The notes below the pieces were generated by a model. That model made no database searches. It was not told where the DNA came from and saw nothing but the letters and a program-made list of their open reading frames with translations. This document shows positions 17,326 through 26,259 of a stretch of DNA of 64,000 nt, one piece after another. How positions within the stretch are numbered: the first letter of the stretch is position 1; every line of letters starts with the position of its first letter. The DNA comes from JANXUC01 sp043782485 (lineage in GTDB: Bacteria > Acidobacteriota > Terriglobia > Terriglobales > Acidobacteriaceae): NCBI GenBank assembly GCA_043782485.1, contig JAYWAL010000055.1, positions 34,121-98,120 of the forward strand. The letters run 5' to 3'. A program made the translations under genes and the position numbers.

Positions 17326-18684
17326 TCAATTCATAGATGTCGCGGAATACCTTAGAACCACGTCAACGGTCTTGTCGGTTTCGTCCAAATGGGTGTCGGC
17401 CGAGGACCATCGGCCCTGCGGCAGCAGAGTTTGAGTCTGCCGCATAAAGGTCATTTCGTAGCCCGTATCGAATGGCTCGCCCGGTCGCATGGCCCAGCGT
17501 TCCCGCAGCCGTTCGGCAGTCTTGGTATCTACCCCTTCGATCGTGAGTTCCCCGAAGTGATACACGTCGCCTTCGGTGATGTGTACGGTAAAACTCGCCG
17601 TTTTGGCGGCCATATCCAGATGCGGTTCCAGGTTGCTTAGGATCTTCATGTAGCCGCGCTTGCCGTAGGCCTGGGTCACGGCTGCCAGATTTTCTCGCAA
17701 CTTCGGAAGGTCAGCAACCGACCCGGCGGGAACGGCGATCAGTTTCTCCAGACTCTCGGTGGGGATGGTCTTGTTCCCGTTCCAATCCACGGAGGCCAGA
17801 CGAAATTGAGGTCCCGGCTGCACCGGCAATTGCACGTCCACGCGAACGAGATTGGCGTCGGGAGCGGGTTCCGCGTCGGCGATGTCGGTCGTGACTGGTT
17901 TGGGCAGTTCGTGGGCGGTGGGCGTCGGCGTTCCGAACTGCACTTGCAGATAGCCTCGGCTCTGGTACACATCGCGGAAATCAAGCCCGGAAATCAAGAC
18001 CAGCTGGGCGGCGCTGTACTGCTTGCCAATCAGTTGTTTCTGCGCGGCCGCAAGCAGGGCCGGAATCTCGTCAGCCCCAGCGCCGGGAAACTCCACCGAG
18101 CGAATACGAACCGAAATATCCTCGACATGGTAGACAAACGCTTCCAACGGGTGTCCCTCGAGGCCAAAGCGGCTGTAGGTGACGTGACCGGGCAGCTGGC
18201 GCTCGGAAAGTAGCGCCTGGAGGCCGTCGGCTACCGAATCAGGCAGCGACCCTGCCACGGGCAACTGGTCGCGATATAACGCCACCCGGCCGCGCAGCTT
18301 GGCTCGCAGTTCGTCTTCCGTCCACCATACGAAGTTATCCAGGCGAACGGCCAGAAGTTGTGTCGTCTCTTCAATATCCAGTGTCACCTTCACGGTGCCA
18401 GCCAATGTGGAATAACTGTAGGCCAGGTTGGAAAACGCTCCGGTGCGGGCTAGGACGTTGGTGGCTTCCTTGAGATCGTCTTCGGTCACGGTCTGGCCGA
18501 CAGCCAAACCCGCAACTGGAAGCACTTCAGCGGGCGTATAGCGTTTGAGGCCAGTTACGCGAATCTCTTTGATCTTGCCCAGGCTCGAGCCTACAGGTGA
18601 GCCGAGGGCGGCTGAAGTGGCGAACAGGGCGATCACCAGGACGGTAGCCAGACAGGCGCGACGGCGGTAAGGAATGAAAATCAA
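17326..18684 (-). CDS. Exported POTRA-repeat protein without a beta-barrel
   Basis: The 452-residue product has a signal peptide (CLATVLVIALFATSAALG) after a basic N-terminus. At least two POTRA-like units are visible: near residues 38-115 (IKEIRVTGLKRYTPAEVLPV, then DDLKEATNVLARTGAFSNL) and 375-450 (YHFGELTIEGVDTKTAERLRERW, then MTFMRQTQTLLPQGRW). A probable further unit lies at 295-372 (FRLASVDWNGNKTIPTESLEKL). POTRA domains occur in BamA/TamA/Omp85 proteins ahead of a 16-strand barrel, but here the protein stops after the last POTRA. It may act as a periplasmic scaffold. The TTG start overlaps the lysR stop (TTGA), so the two are coupled. Confidence 0.8.
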   Translation of the reverse strand: MIFIPYRRRACLATVLVIALFATSAALGSPVGSSLGKIKEIRVTGLKRYTPAEVLPVAGLAVGQTVTEDDLKEATNVLARTGAFSNLAYSYSTLAGTVKVTLDIEETTQLLAVRLDNFVWWTEDELRAKLRGRVALYRDQLPVAGSLPDSVADGLQALLSERQLPGHVTYSRFGLEGHPLEAFVYHVEDISVRIRSVEFPGAGADEIPALLAAAQKQLIGKQYSAAQLVLISGLDFRDVYQSRGYLQVQFGTPTPTAHELPKPVTTDIADAEPAPDANLVRVDVQLPVQPGPQFRLASVDWNGNKTIPTESLEKLIAVPAGSVADLPKLRENLAAVTQAYGKRGYMKILSNLEPHLDMAAKTASFTVHITEGDVYHFGELTIEGVDTKTAERLRERWAMRPGEPFDTGYEMTFMRQTQTLLPQGRWSSADTHLDETDKTVDVVLRYSATSMN

Positions 18685-19589
18685 AGCGGCCCAGCCCCTA
18701 CTTCACGCACAGATTTACGTTTTACCGCTATGTCAATGAAAGCAAGCGCGGAACGGCTCAAGGCTTTGTCCTTGCGGAAGACCAGCGCCAAATCCCTTCG
18801 CACCTGCGCATCCGAAAGTGGAATGGCCACCAGGGTATTTGCGGTGGCGTCCTCGTCCACGCTGGACCGGGCGATGTAGCCAAGCCCCACGCCTGCGGCA
18901 ACAAAGCGCTTGAGCAACTCGCTGGAATCCAGCTCCATGCTGACCTGGGGCTTCAACCTGCGTTCGTGGAAGAGCTCTTCCAATCCATCACGCGTATGCC
19001 CGCCCTTGGGCAGAACCAGGGGGAATTGGGAAGATTCCGCCAGAGTGACCGATTTTAGCTTGGCTAGGGGATGCGTCGGTGGCACGATCACCACCAGTTC
19101 ATCCCGGTGGATCAGGACGACGGTCAGCCGGGTATCTGTCACGGGCAGGGAAACCACGCCAAAGTCGACGGTGTTGTCCGTGACCCATTCTAAAATTTTG
19201 GCGTAATCGGCGCGTTTGATGGCCACGGAGACGTCGGGATACAAACGCTTAAAATCGGCGAAAACCTCGGGAAGGATGTGTAGGCAGGTGCCTTCATTGG
19301 CGCTGACGGTTAGCTCGCCACGGGGGACCCGTTCAGTCTCCAGCACGGCGGTGAGCAGGGCGCGACGGGTGGCGATGGTCTCTTCGCAGAACTTTTGGAA
19401 GACCTTGCCGGAGGCGGTGAGGGAAACTTTGCCGCCGGAGCGGTCAAACAGCTTCGCGCCAACCTCGTCTTCCAGGGAGCGAATCTGGGAGGAAATGGCG
19501 GGTTGCGTGCGGAAGCGCTTCTCCGCGGCGCGGGAGAAGCTGGCGTGGCGGGCTACTTCGAGAAAGGTCTCGAGCTGGTCAAAGTCCAT
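18681..19589 (-). CDS. LysR-family transcriptional regulator
   Basis: The 302-residue product starts MDFDQLETFLEVARHASFSRAAE, followed by the winged-helix DNA-binding domain (RTQPAISSQIRSLEDEVGAKLFDR). From about residue 92 it has a periplasmic-binding-protein-like effector domain (GELTVSANEGTCLHILPEVF, and DFGVVSLPVTDTRL). The closest general resemblance is to the CysB/CysL group, but the effector cannot be predicted. Its stop codon overlaps the start of the POTRA protein gene. The gene diverges from glnA across a 300-bp gap filled by a palindromic repeat. LysR proteins usually regulate a divergent neighbour, so glnA is a possible target. Confidence 0.93.
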   Translation of the reverse strand: MDFDQLETFLEVARHASFSRAAEKRFRTQPAISSQIRSLEDEVGAKLFDRSGGKVSLTASGKVFQKFCEETIATRRALLTAVLETERVPRGELTVSANEGTCLHILPEVFADFKRLYPDVSVAIKRADYAKILEWVTDNTVDFGVVSLPVTDTRLTVVLIHRDELVVIVPPTHPLAKLKSVTLAESSQFPLVLPKGGHTRDGLEELFHERRLKPQVSMELDSSELLKRFVAAGVGLGYIARSSVDEDATANTLVAIPLSDAQVRRDLALVFRKDKALSRSALAFIDIAVKRKSVREVGAGPL

Positions 19590-19892
19590 AGGGCCGTGGT
19601 CGAGTACCGAGCGTCCTATTCAGTATTCCACAACCCGGCGCGGGTGTAGGCAATTTTTGAGCAATCAGGTCGTGTAGCTGCGGGCGCCCTCGCCCGCAGG
19701 GTCTTGGGGAGGGGTTAGGGAGGAGGAGCAACAGCGACAGCAAGAACTAGCCCGTGCGGGCGAGGGCGCCCGCAGCTACCCAACCCCCTTGGGGTTATCG
19801 CTCCCATAAACAGAAGCAATTTCCCATTCCTGGGCTCAGGCCGATATGCTGCTAGGTTGGGCCGATAGCGCCTGATCTTGAAGGAGCACTGG
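19590..19892. other. Intergenic gap between lysR and glnA
   Basis: This 303-base divergent gap contains the palindromic repeat at 19670-19785. No gene was found in it. A plausible glnA leader is the last 90 bases, which carry AAGGAG before the glnA start. No clear sigma-54 or sigma-70 promoter was recognised. Confidence 0.6.
19670..19785. repeat. Long palindromic intergenic repeat, family A
   Basis: Two 30-40 base arms (GTGTAGCTGCGGGCGCCCTC and, inverted, GAGGGCGCCCGCAGCTAC) flank a purine-rich centre of about 45 bases. The same arms with GGTCTTGGGG recur at 31335-31440, and a partial arm lies at 49207-49245. This looks like a REP/BIME-type element. Each arm could also fold as a GC-rich hairpin. 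Confidence 0.8.
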
Positions 19893-21305
19893 ATGGCTGA
19901 TCCGAAAACAGTCCTGGAGTTTGCCAAAAAGAATGGCGCTCGCATTCTGGACCTGCGCTTTACCGATCTACCGGGGCTGTGGCACCACATTTCCTATCCT
20001 ATTGAGCAGTTGGACGAGTCGTCGTTTGAAGACGGTTTCGGCATGGACGGCTCGTCAATCCGCGGCTGGGCTGCGATCCACGAGAGCGACATGCTGCTGA
20101 TTCCTGATCCGGAATGGTATGTGATGGATCCGTTTACCGAGGCACCGACGCTGGTGCTGATTGCCCAGGTCGTCGATCCTGTGACCAAGCAGCGCTATGA
20201 TCGCGACCCGCGCTATATCGCCAAGAAAGCTGAGATGTACCTAGCTTCGACAGGCTTGGCCGATACGGCACTATTCGGAGCGGAGGCTGAGTTTTTTGTG
20301 TTCGACAACATCCGCTTTGACCAGCGCGAACACTGCGGCTACTACTTTATTGATGCCGAGGAAGGCCGCTGGAATTCGGGTCGCGAAGAGAACAACCTAG
20401 GCTATCGGCCGCGCTTCAAGGAAGGCTATTTTCCGGTTCCGCCCACCGACCATTACCAGGACCTGCGCAGCGAAATGGTGATGACCATGCAGGACTGCGG
20501 GCTGGTGGTCGAGTGCCACCACCACGAAGTGGCGACGGCGGGCCAGACGGAAATCGACGTACGTTTCAATTCCATGGTCAAATCCGCCGACGGCATGATG
20601 CTATTTAAGTACATCGTTAAAAACGTGGCGATTCAGCACGGCAAAACAGTCACGTTTATGCCGAAGCCCATTTTTGGCGACAACGGCAGCGGCATGCACA
20701 CGCACCAGTCGCTTTGGAAGGAAGGGAATCCGCTGTTTGCGGGTGAAGGATATGCAGGCTTGTCGGAAATGGCGCTTTGGTATATCGGGGGGCTGATTAA
20801 GCATGGGCCGGCCCTGGCGGCCATCATTGCCCCGACCACCAATTCCTACAAACGTCTCGTTCCAGGCTTTGAGGCTCCCGTGAACCTGGCGTATTCGCGT
20901 CGGAATCGCTCCGCTGCGTGCCGAATTCCCATGTATTCGGCCTCGCCCAAGGCCAAGCGTGTCGAGTTTCGGCCACCCGACCCGAGCTGTAACCCCTATC
21001 TGGCATTCGCCGCCATGATGATGGCTGGCCTGGACGGCATCGAAAACCGCATTGATCCTGGTCCACCGCTGGACAAGGATATTTACGACTTGGGTCCTGA
21101 GGAGCTTTCGCGGGTGCCATCAATGCCGGGTTCGCTGGAGGATGCCCTCGACGCCCTGGCGCGAGACCACCAGTTCCTGCTGAAGGGTGACGTCTTTACC
21201 GAAGAGCTGATCGGAACCTACATTGAGTACAAGCGGACGCGGGAGGTGGATGCGATCCGTTTGCGTCCACATCCGTATGAGTTTGCCATGTACTACGATA
21301 TCTAG
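19893..21305 (+). CDS. glnA: Glutamine synthetase type I
   Basis: GlnA makes glutamine from glutamate, ammonia and ATP, forming a dodecamer in the cytoplasm. The 470-residue product begins at an ATG with AAGGAG 7 bases upstream. It has the GS beta-grasp start (FTDLPGLWHHIS), DGSSIRGW, GAEAEFFVFD, the NGSGMHTHQSLW ATP/metal region and APTTNSYKRLVPGFEAPV. Tyr398 (KDIYDLGPEEL) sits where E. coli GS is adenylylated at Tyr397. With glnE nearby, this shows that activity is likely controlled by adenylylation, as in GSI-beta enzymes. Confidence 0.97.
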   Translation: MADPKTVLEFAKKNGARILDLRFTDLPGLWHHISYPIEQLDESSFEDGFGMDGSSIRGWAAIHESDMLLIPDPEWYVMDPFTEAPTLVLIAQVVDPVTKQRYDRDPRYIAKKAEMYLASTGLADTALFGAEAEFFVFDNIRFDQREHCGYYFIDAEEGRWNSGREENNLGYRPRFKEGYFPVPPTDHYQDLRSEMVMTMQDCGLVVECHHHEVATAGQTEIDVRFNSMVKSADGMMLFKYIVKNVAIQHGKTVTFMPKPIFGDNGSGMHTHQSLWKEGNPLFAGEGYAGLSEMALWYIGGLIKHGPALAAIIAPTTNSYKRLVPGFEAPVNLAYSRRNRSAACRIPMYSASPKAKRVEFRPPDPSCNPYLAFAAMMMAGLDGIENRIDPGPPLDKDIYDLGPEELSRVPSMPGSLEDALDALARDHQFLLKGDVFTEELIGTYIEYKRTREVDAIRLRPHPYEFAMYYDI

Positions 21306-21346
21306 CGTGTTGAATATAAATGATTTAATCGATTGTAACTTCAGTG

Positions 21347-21361
21347 TGACTAACTTAGTCA
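21347..21361. promoter_or_regulatory. Perfect inverted repeat, candidate operator of the toxin-antitoxin pair
   Basis: TGACTAA and TTAGTCA flank a single C, 20 bases upstream of the antitoxin start. A third direct half-site (TGACTAA) overlaps the start codon at 21382-21388. Antitoxins of the Phd/YefM type bind such palindromes to repress their own operon, so autoregulation is likely. Confidence 0.6.
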
Positions 21362-21380
21362 TGTTGTATATGCTCGGCGG

Positions 21381-21671
21381 GTGACTAAAGTAAAAATCGG
21401 CGATCTGAAAGCCAGGCTGAGCGCACATCTCAAGGTGGTGCGCAACGGTGGACAAGTGTTGGTGTATGACCGCGACCAGCCAATCGCGCGGATTGTCCCC
21501 TATCGTGCGGACGACTACGCAGAAGAGATGCAGGACTTGATCGCGCTTGGCGTTATCACGCCGCCCCTCAAGCCCAGGATCGCATCGGTTAAACCACCGA
21601 AACCTACGGCTAAGATCATCCCCCAAGACGTGATCGAGAAGATTTTGGAGGAAGAGCGGGAAGGCCGCTAA
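21381..21671 (+). CDS. Phd/YefM-type antitoxin
   Basis: This 96-residue product starts at a GTG; the only upstream ATG leads straight into a stop. The N-terminus (KVKIGDLKARLSAHLKVVRNGGQVLVYDRDQPIARIVPY) is the typical Phd/YefM DNA-binding fold. The rest is a charged, probably disordered tail (IASVKPPKPTAKIIPQDVIEKIL) that would wrap the toxin. It ends one base before the PIN-domain gene, the usual antitoxin-toxin order. The perfect palindrome at 21347-21361 is its likely operator. It sits between glnA and glnE, which are often closer together, suggesting insertion of the module. Confidence 0.88.
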   Translation: MTKVKIGDLKARLSAHLKVVRNGGQVLVYDRDQPIARIVPYRADDYAEEMQDLIALGVITPPLKPRIASVKPPKPTAKIIPQDVIEKILEEEREGR

Positions 21672-22106
21672 GTGCCGGAGCTGGCGTTTTGGGCTACGAG
21701 CGCACTCGTAACGCTCTGTGTAAGAGAGGAATGCACTCCAGTTGTTCTCGGACTTTCCGAACGCTACGACGCCGTGGTTTGGTGGGCAACGCCTGTTGAG
21801 ATTGCGAGTGCCTTAGCCCTTTTACTGACAACAAGAATAATTGGCCTGGAGGAATTCGCAGCAGCTAGCGTCCTGGCAGATGGCTTGGCGACACGGTGGG
21901 GCGTGGTCAACCCTTCCGACTCGCTGCGCTTCCGAGCTCAGCAGCTCGTGCGGCGTTTCGAACTACGATCGGCGGATGCGCTGCAATTGTCGGCGGCTCT
22001 GGAGTGGTGCCGAGAAGCACCGCGAGGACGCGTTTTTCTTGCCTCTGACAAAAAGCTAAGGCGGGCGGCGTTGCTGAGTGGGTTCGACGCGCCCGAGATC
22101 GGCTAG
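21672..22106 (+). CDS. PIN-domain (VapC-like) toxin with altered catalytic site
   Basis: The 144-residue product starts at a GTG one base after the antitoxin stop. It follows the VapC pattern: a first strand with FWATSALVTLCVREE, then TPVEIASAL, SADALQLSAAL and FLASDKKLRRAA. PIN RNases bind metal with four acidic residues. Here Glu43, Asp102 and Asp126 are present, but the first Asp is replaced by Ala8 (WATSALV in place of the usual DTSALV). GCT could arise from an Asp GAT codon by one base change. The nuclease is therefore probably weak or inactive, unless another residue compensates. Confidence 0.85.
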   Translation: MPELAFWATSALVTLCVREECTPVVLGLSERYDAVVWWATPVEIASALALLLTTRIIGLEEFAAASVLADGLATRWGVVNPSDSLRFRAQQLVRRFELRSADALQLSAALEWCREAPRGRVFLASDKKLRRAALLSGFDAPEIG

Positions 22107-22214
22107 CGCGCTCGCCGAGTTCGCGCTTACGCGCCTGGCAGCCTGAGTCAGTAGTCCCACAGAGGCTCCGACGAAAATGCCCGCGTGGTATGCTGACGCT
22201 TCGAGTCCACTTCC

Positions 22215-25163
22215 TTGCAACTCCCCGCGGATCCCATCAGCATTCCGTTTTACGATCCTGTCGTGGCTCAGCCTCGTCTTGGTGGGCTAAAGAGCAGAGT
22301 TTCCGAAACGCTTTTCGCCGGCCTCGTTGCGCTTTTGGCCGATGCCCCCGATCCGGACTGGGCTTTGAATCAGTTAGACCGGTGGCTAGCCAGCCATGTG
22401 GAAGCAATCGAGAACTTGGAGCGGCACCCGCAGCTTCTTCATTACGCTGTGGTTGTGCTAAGTCACAGCCGCTATTTGGGTGAGACGTTGCTCCGGAATC
22501 CTGATCTGCTAGCGACCCTTTTGCGGGAGGACTCTTTGCCGCGGGGGCGTGCGCGGGATGACTTTCATGAGGCTTGGGCTCGTTTTCGGGCGCGCTCGCT
22601 CGGCGATCCGGACATGGCTCTGCTGCTGGCGCGCTTCAAGCGCCGCGAGTACGTACGAATTCTGCTGCGCGATGTTCTCAAACATGCCACGCTGGCGGAT
22701 ACGACCGGCGAACTTTCGGCGCTCTCGGATGTTCTGATTGAGGAAGCGGTGCTGGACGCATCCGGGGAGCTTGCTCGAAGGTATGGTCCCGCGCAGCATC
22801 TCGACGCTTCCGGGCGAACCGTGGAGACGCCATTCGCTGTGCTCGCTCTGGGCAAACTTGGCGGTAGCGAGCTGAACTATAGCTCAGATGTGGACCTGCA
22901 ATACGTGTATGGCGAAGAGCAAGCCGCACCCGGCAGCGCCATTTCCAATCGAGAATATTTCGTGCGTTTGGCGCAAGAGATCACGCAAACGCTCTCCCGC
23001 GTCACGCAGGAAGGTCCAGTGTTCCGCATTGACATGCGGCTGCGTCCGCAAGGGGCGGAGGGGGAACTGGCGCTCTCCAGTCGTCAAATGCAGGCCTACT
23101 ACTCGGAGACGGCGCAGGACTGGGAATTGCAGGCGTTGATCAAGGTGCGCTATTCCGCTGGTGATGAAGCGCTGGCCCGCGAATGTATTCGCAACGTGCA
23201 GCCCTTCGTCTATCGCGGAGCCGAGGGTGCGACGAAAGTTCCGCTCAGCTTCGCCGCCATCGAAACCGCTTTGCGGGCGCGGGAACAAATGGTGGCCAAG
23301 CGTCGACCCGCTCCAGGTGTTCCGGATACGGCCCGGGCTGTCGACGTGAAGCTTGACCGAGGCGGAATTCGCGACATTGAATTCCTGGCGCAATGCCTAC
23401 AACGCGTCCACGGCGGCAGGGAAGCTTGGCTGCGCTCGCGGGGAACGCTGTTCGCCCTCCAGAAATTGCACGATAAGAGCCACATCAGTGGACGAGATTT
23501 TCAGGAACTGACCGAGGCCTACGAATTTTTCCGTCAAGTCGAGCACCGGTTGCAGCTTCGCATGGGCCAGCAGACGCACAAGCTCCCATCTTCGGCGGAG
23601 GAAATCCGGGTTCTACAAAGAGCGCTTGCCGAACATCCAGCGCTGCGGCACAGTCCACTCTCGCTCGAAGCGGTTTTACGGGAGCGCATGATGGGGGTCG
23701 CTGAAATTTACCGTCGCATCATCCACCACCAGCAGTGGCGCATTCAGGAAGAAAGCGTAGCCGCGGATTTTGAACTCAGCCCGCGCCGGGAATCGCTTGG
23801 CGAGCTGCCATATCAGGTGATGCTAGATCGCCTGGGTCAAGACGCGCCGCAAATCCTGGCGGTCATCCGCGATGCTGGCGCCAGCGCCTTGGGCCGGCGC
23901 AACCTGCAACGGTTCCTCAGTTCTGTCTTCACCAGTTCCACGCGCTACTCCATCCTGCTGAATCACCCCCAGGCCTTCCCCTCGGCGTTGACGCTTTTTG
24001 AAAGCAGTGGATATCTGAGCGATGTGCTGGTGCAGTACCCGGAAGAGTGCGCCACCCTGGCTGAAATGGTGTCGCGTTCCACCCAGGGAACAGGTGGCTA
24101 CCTCTTCACCCCGCCTTTGCGCTGGGAGGCCGCCGCTCCGGACCCGGTCTTCCACTTCGCCGCGACTTCCAATAGCGGTCCAACGGAAAAGCTTGCGCTT
24201 TTGCGGCGGCACTATCGCCACCTGAGTTTTGTCAGTGGTGTGCGCGACCTGGTGGAGCTACGTCCGGTTTACCAATCGCTTTCGGAACACTCGGCGGCTG
24301 CGGACGACGTAATCCGCGCGGCCTATGTCCTGGCCGGCCAACCGGAAGGCCTAGCCGTGTTGGCTCTGGGCCGCCTCGGAGCCGCAGAGTTCGACGTCTT
24401 TTCCGACGCTGACCTCATCTTCGTCCGTGACGAGGCCCTGCCCGCCGAAGCAGCGAAGAAGGCGGTAGAGCAAATGATCCACTCGCTGGCCGCTTACACG
24501 CGCGAGGGCATGGTGTTCTCCGTGGATGCCCGCCTTCGGCCTCGGGGCGGCGAGGGCGAGTTGGTTATCGCCACTTCTTCTCTGGCAACATATTGCGCCG
24601 AGGAGGCTCGCTCCTGGGAAGCGCTGACCTATACCAAACTGCGATACCTTTGCGGAACGCGCGCAGTGGCCGAGCAAGCCCTGCAAGCCACGGAATTGGC
24701 CTTCGCCCGCTTCCGCAACGATGGCGAGTTTGCCGCCTCCGTGAACGAAATGCGCGTGCGCTTGGAGCAAAACGATCCCGCTAGAAATTGGAAGAGTTCT
24801 CCCGGCGGAATTTACGATATCGATTTCCTGACCGGCTTCCTGCTGGTCAAAAGTGGGTCGCCTAAGAAAGATGGATCTCTGCGAGATCGCCTCTGGCGGC
24901 TCGCGGATGCAGGAGCCTTGAGCAAGGCCGACGCGGGAACTCTCGACCACGCCGCCGAGCTTTACCGGACAATGGAACACCTCGCCTCGCTTGTGGTTGG
25001 CCGCGTGCAAAGGTGGTTGCCTGGCACTAGCCAGGGCCTGGAAGCCACGGAGCGGTGGGCGTCGGGCATCCTTCGTAGAACTTTTCCCGCAGGCCTGACC
25101 CCGGTCCTGGAAGACGCCATGACCGCGGTGCGCGACATCTACGGACGCACGCTGAACGTGTAA
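22215..25163 (+). CDS. glnE: Bifunctional glutamine synthetase adenylyltransferase/adenylyl-removing enzyme
   Basis: GlnE attaches AMP to, and removes it from, glutamine synthetase in response to PII and glutamine. The 982-residue product has both nucleotidyltransferase domains: the N-terminal, adenylyl-removing one with LGKLGGSELNYSSDVDLQYV, and the C-terminal, adenylylating one with LGRLGAAEFDVFSDADLIFV. Each is followed by a helical regulatory part (RGGIRDIEFLAQ and GGIYDIDFLTG). The length is close to that of E. coli GlnE (946). The TTG start at 22215 has a poor ribosome site, and a GTG at 22262 is out of frame; the true start may lie within the first 30 codons. Confidence 0.96.
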   Translation: MQLPADPISIPFYDPVVAQPRLGGLKSRVSETLFAGLVALLADAPDPDWALNQLDRWLASHVEAIENLERHPQLLHYAVVVLSHSRYLGETLLRNPDLLATLLREDSLPRGRARDDFHEAWARFRARSLGDPDMALLLARFKRREYVRILLRDVLKHATLADTTGELSALSDVLIEEAVLDASGELARRYGPAQHLDASGRTVETPFAVLALGKLGGSELNYSSDVDLQYVYGEEQAAPGSAISNREYFVRLAQEITQTLSRVTQEGPVFRIDMRLRPQGAEGELALSSRQMQAYYSETAQDWELQALIKVRYSAGDEALARECIRNVQPFVYRGAEGATKVPLSFAAIETALRAREQMVAKRRPAPGVPDTARAVDVKLDRGGIRDIEFLAQCLQRVHGGREAWLRSRGTLFALQKLHDKSHISGRDFQELTEAYEFFRQVEHRLQLRMGQQTHKLPSSAEEIRVLQRALAEHPALRHSPLSLEAVLRERMMGVAEIYRRIIHHQQWRIQEESVAADFELSPRRESLGELPYQVMLDRLGQDAPQILAVIRDAGASALGRRNLQRFLSSVFTSSTRYSILLNHPQAFPSALTLFESSGYLSDVLVQYPEECATLAEMVSRSTQGTGGYLFTPPLRWEAAAPDPVFHFAATSNSGPTEKLALLRRHYRHLSFVSGVRDLVELRPVYQSLSEHSAAADDVIRAAYVLAGQPEGLAVLALGRLGAAEFDVFSDADLIFVRDEALPAEAAKKAVEQMIHSLAAYTREGMVFSVDARLRPRGGEGELVIATSSLATYCAEEARSWEALTYTKLRYLCGTRAVAEQALQATELAFARFRNDGEFAASVNEMRVRLEQNDPARNWKSSPGGIYDIDFLTGFLLVKSGSPKKDGSLRDRLWRLADAGALSKADAGTLDHAAELYRTMEHLASLVVGRVQRWLPGTSQGLEATERWASGILRRTFPAGLTPVLEDAMTAVRDIYGRTLNV

Positions 25164-25287
25164 GTGGCGAGCGTAACCTACAGGATTCCCTGTACACGCG
25201 GTTCTCGCGTTAATCATCGAGCAAGAATATTTTCTTTTCTGCCCATCCGGTCTCATGGCCCGTCCGTACCCAGTGCAGGAGGAAGAC

Positions 25288-26145
25288 ATGAAACCGATGT
25301 ACTCAACACTATCCCGTTTAACCCTGCTTTCGGCTGTAGCTTTGGTCGCTGCCGGTGCTGTCGCCCAGGAGGCGGCAACCTTAAAAGCGAATCAAACCTT
25401 TGGCTATGGTGCGGACAAGCTTCTCACCTTCACCTACACCCAGAATTTTGATTGCGTGGAACAGCCGAAAAACGACTTGAACCACAACGGCATCCCCGCG
25501 CAAAGCAATCCTGGCGAGCTGCAAGTCCCGATTTGCGTGGTCGGAAGCCAGCCTTCCATCAACCCTCCTGGACAGACCGGGAATCCCGCGGTTACCACAG
25601 AGCCGCTTTACGTGTTAGTTCCGATGTTCTCTTCCGATAACGACCAGAATCCTGATGATGCCATTTCTTGCAAGAACGCCGTCAGCCAAACCCTGTGCGG
25701 TCCCGCACTGGGCAAGACGTTGATCGCGCTGTTTGGGGCGATCCCCGAGGCGTTCAAGAAGACGCCAAGCGTCTACACGCAGTGTCCCGATCCAGGTCTT
25801 CCTCCGGGAACATGCACCATGCACGCGTCGCGTTTGGACCTGGCTCCAGTTCTGGCCGCGCTCAAGCTAATTCCCAATGCCAGCAGCAACGTGTTCCTGC
25901 CGACGCCGAATCACTCCCACATCGTCAATGACGATGCTGTCACCAAACCAGCCATCTGGTGGCAGGTGATCCCGGTGCTGGTCTTGAAGCAGGCTGACTG
26001 GCCAAATAAGGAGGGCACTAGCGGGATCACTTCTTCTGCCGCCATCCAACTGGCTGAGAAGAACGGTGAGGCCGTGGAAGCTCCATCGAACTTCTTCCTG
26101 TTCTTCAGCTCCAAAGTCGACGCGCACTCCGCCCACATTCACTAG
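25288..26145 (+). CDS. Secreted protein of unknown function
   Basis: The 285-residue product starts at an ATG with AGGAGGA upstream. The signal peptide is LTLLSAVALVAAGAVAQ. The mature part has several cysteines (FDCVEQ, VPICVVG, ISCKNAVSQTLCG, TQCPD, GTCTMHASRLDL), a mostly beta character and a C-terminus rich in His (VDAHSAHIH). The segment with NHSHIVNDDAV also holds histidines. No family was recognised. A strong terminator follows 15 bases after the stop, so it forms a single-gene unit after glnE. Confidence 0.75.
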   Translation: MKPMYSTLSRLTLLSAVALVAAGAVAQEAATLKANQTFGYGADKLLTFTYTQNFDCVEQPKNDLNHNGIPAQSNPGELQVPICVVGSQPSINPPGQTGNPAVTTEPLYVLVPMFSSDNDQNPDDAISCKNAVSQTLCGPALGKTLIALFGAIPEAFKKTPSVYTQCPDPGLPPGTCTMHASRLDLAPVLAALKLIPNASSNVFLPTPNHSHIVNDDAVTKPAIWWQVIPVLVLKQADWPNKEGTSGITSSAAIQLAEKNGEAVEAPSNFFLFFSSKVDAHSAHIH

Positions 26146-26160
26146 AAACAACTCTTAGCC

Positions 26161-26204
26161 GCCTCCACCCTCCGCAAGGTACCGGGGAGGGTGGAGGCTT
26201 TTTT
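26161..26204 (+). terminator. Strong rho-independent terminator
   Basis: GCCTCCACCCTCC pairs perfectly with GGAGGGTGGAGGC (13 bp) and is followed by six T. It ends the secreted-protein transcript and separates it from icd. Confidence 0.95.
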
Positions 26205-26259
26205 GTCGCCCCTCTGAGTCGATCATTCCCACCCCCGCCGCACTTCCGCCAAAGTCTTC

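Noticed and set aside
19700..19790. Rho-independent terminator in the lysR-glnA gap
   Set aside because: The GC-rich arms fold well but have no T-run, and they match the dispersed family A repeat.
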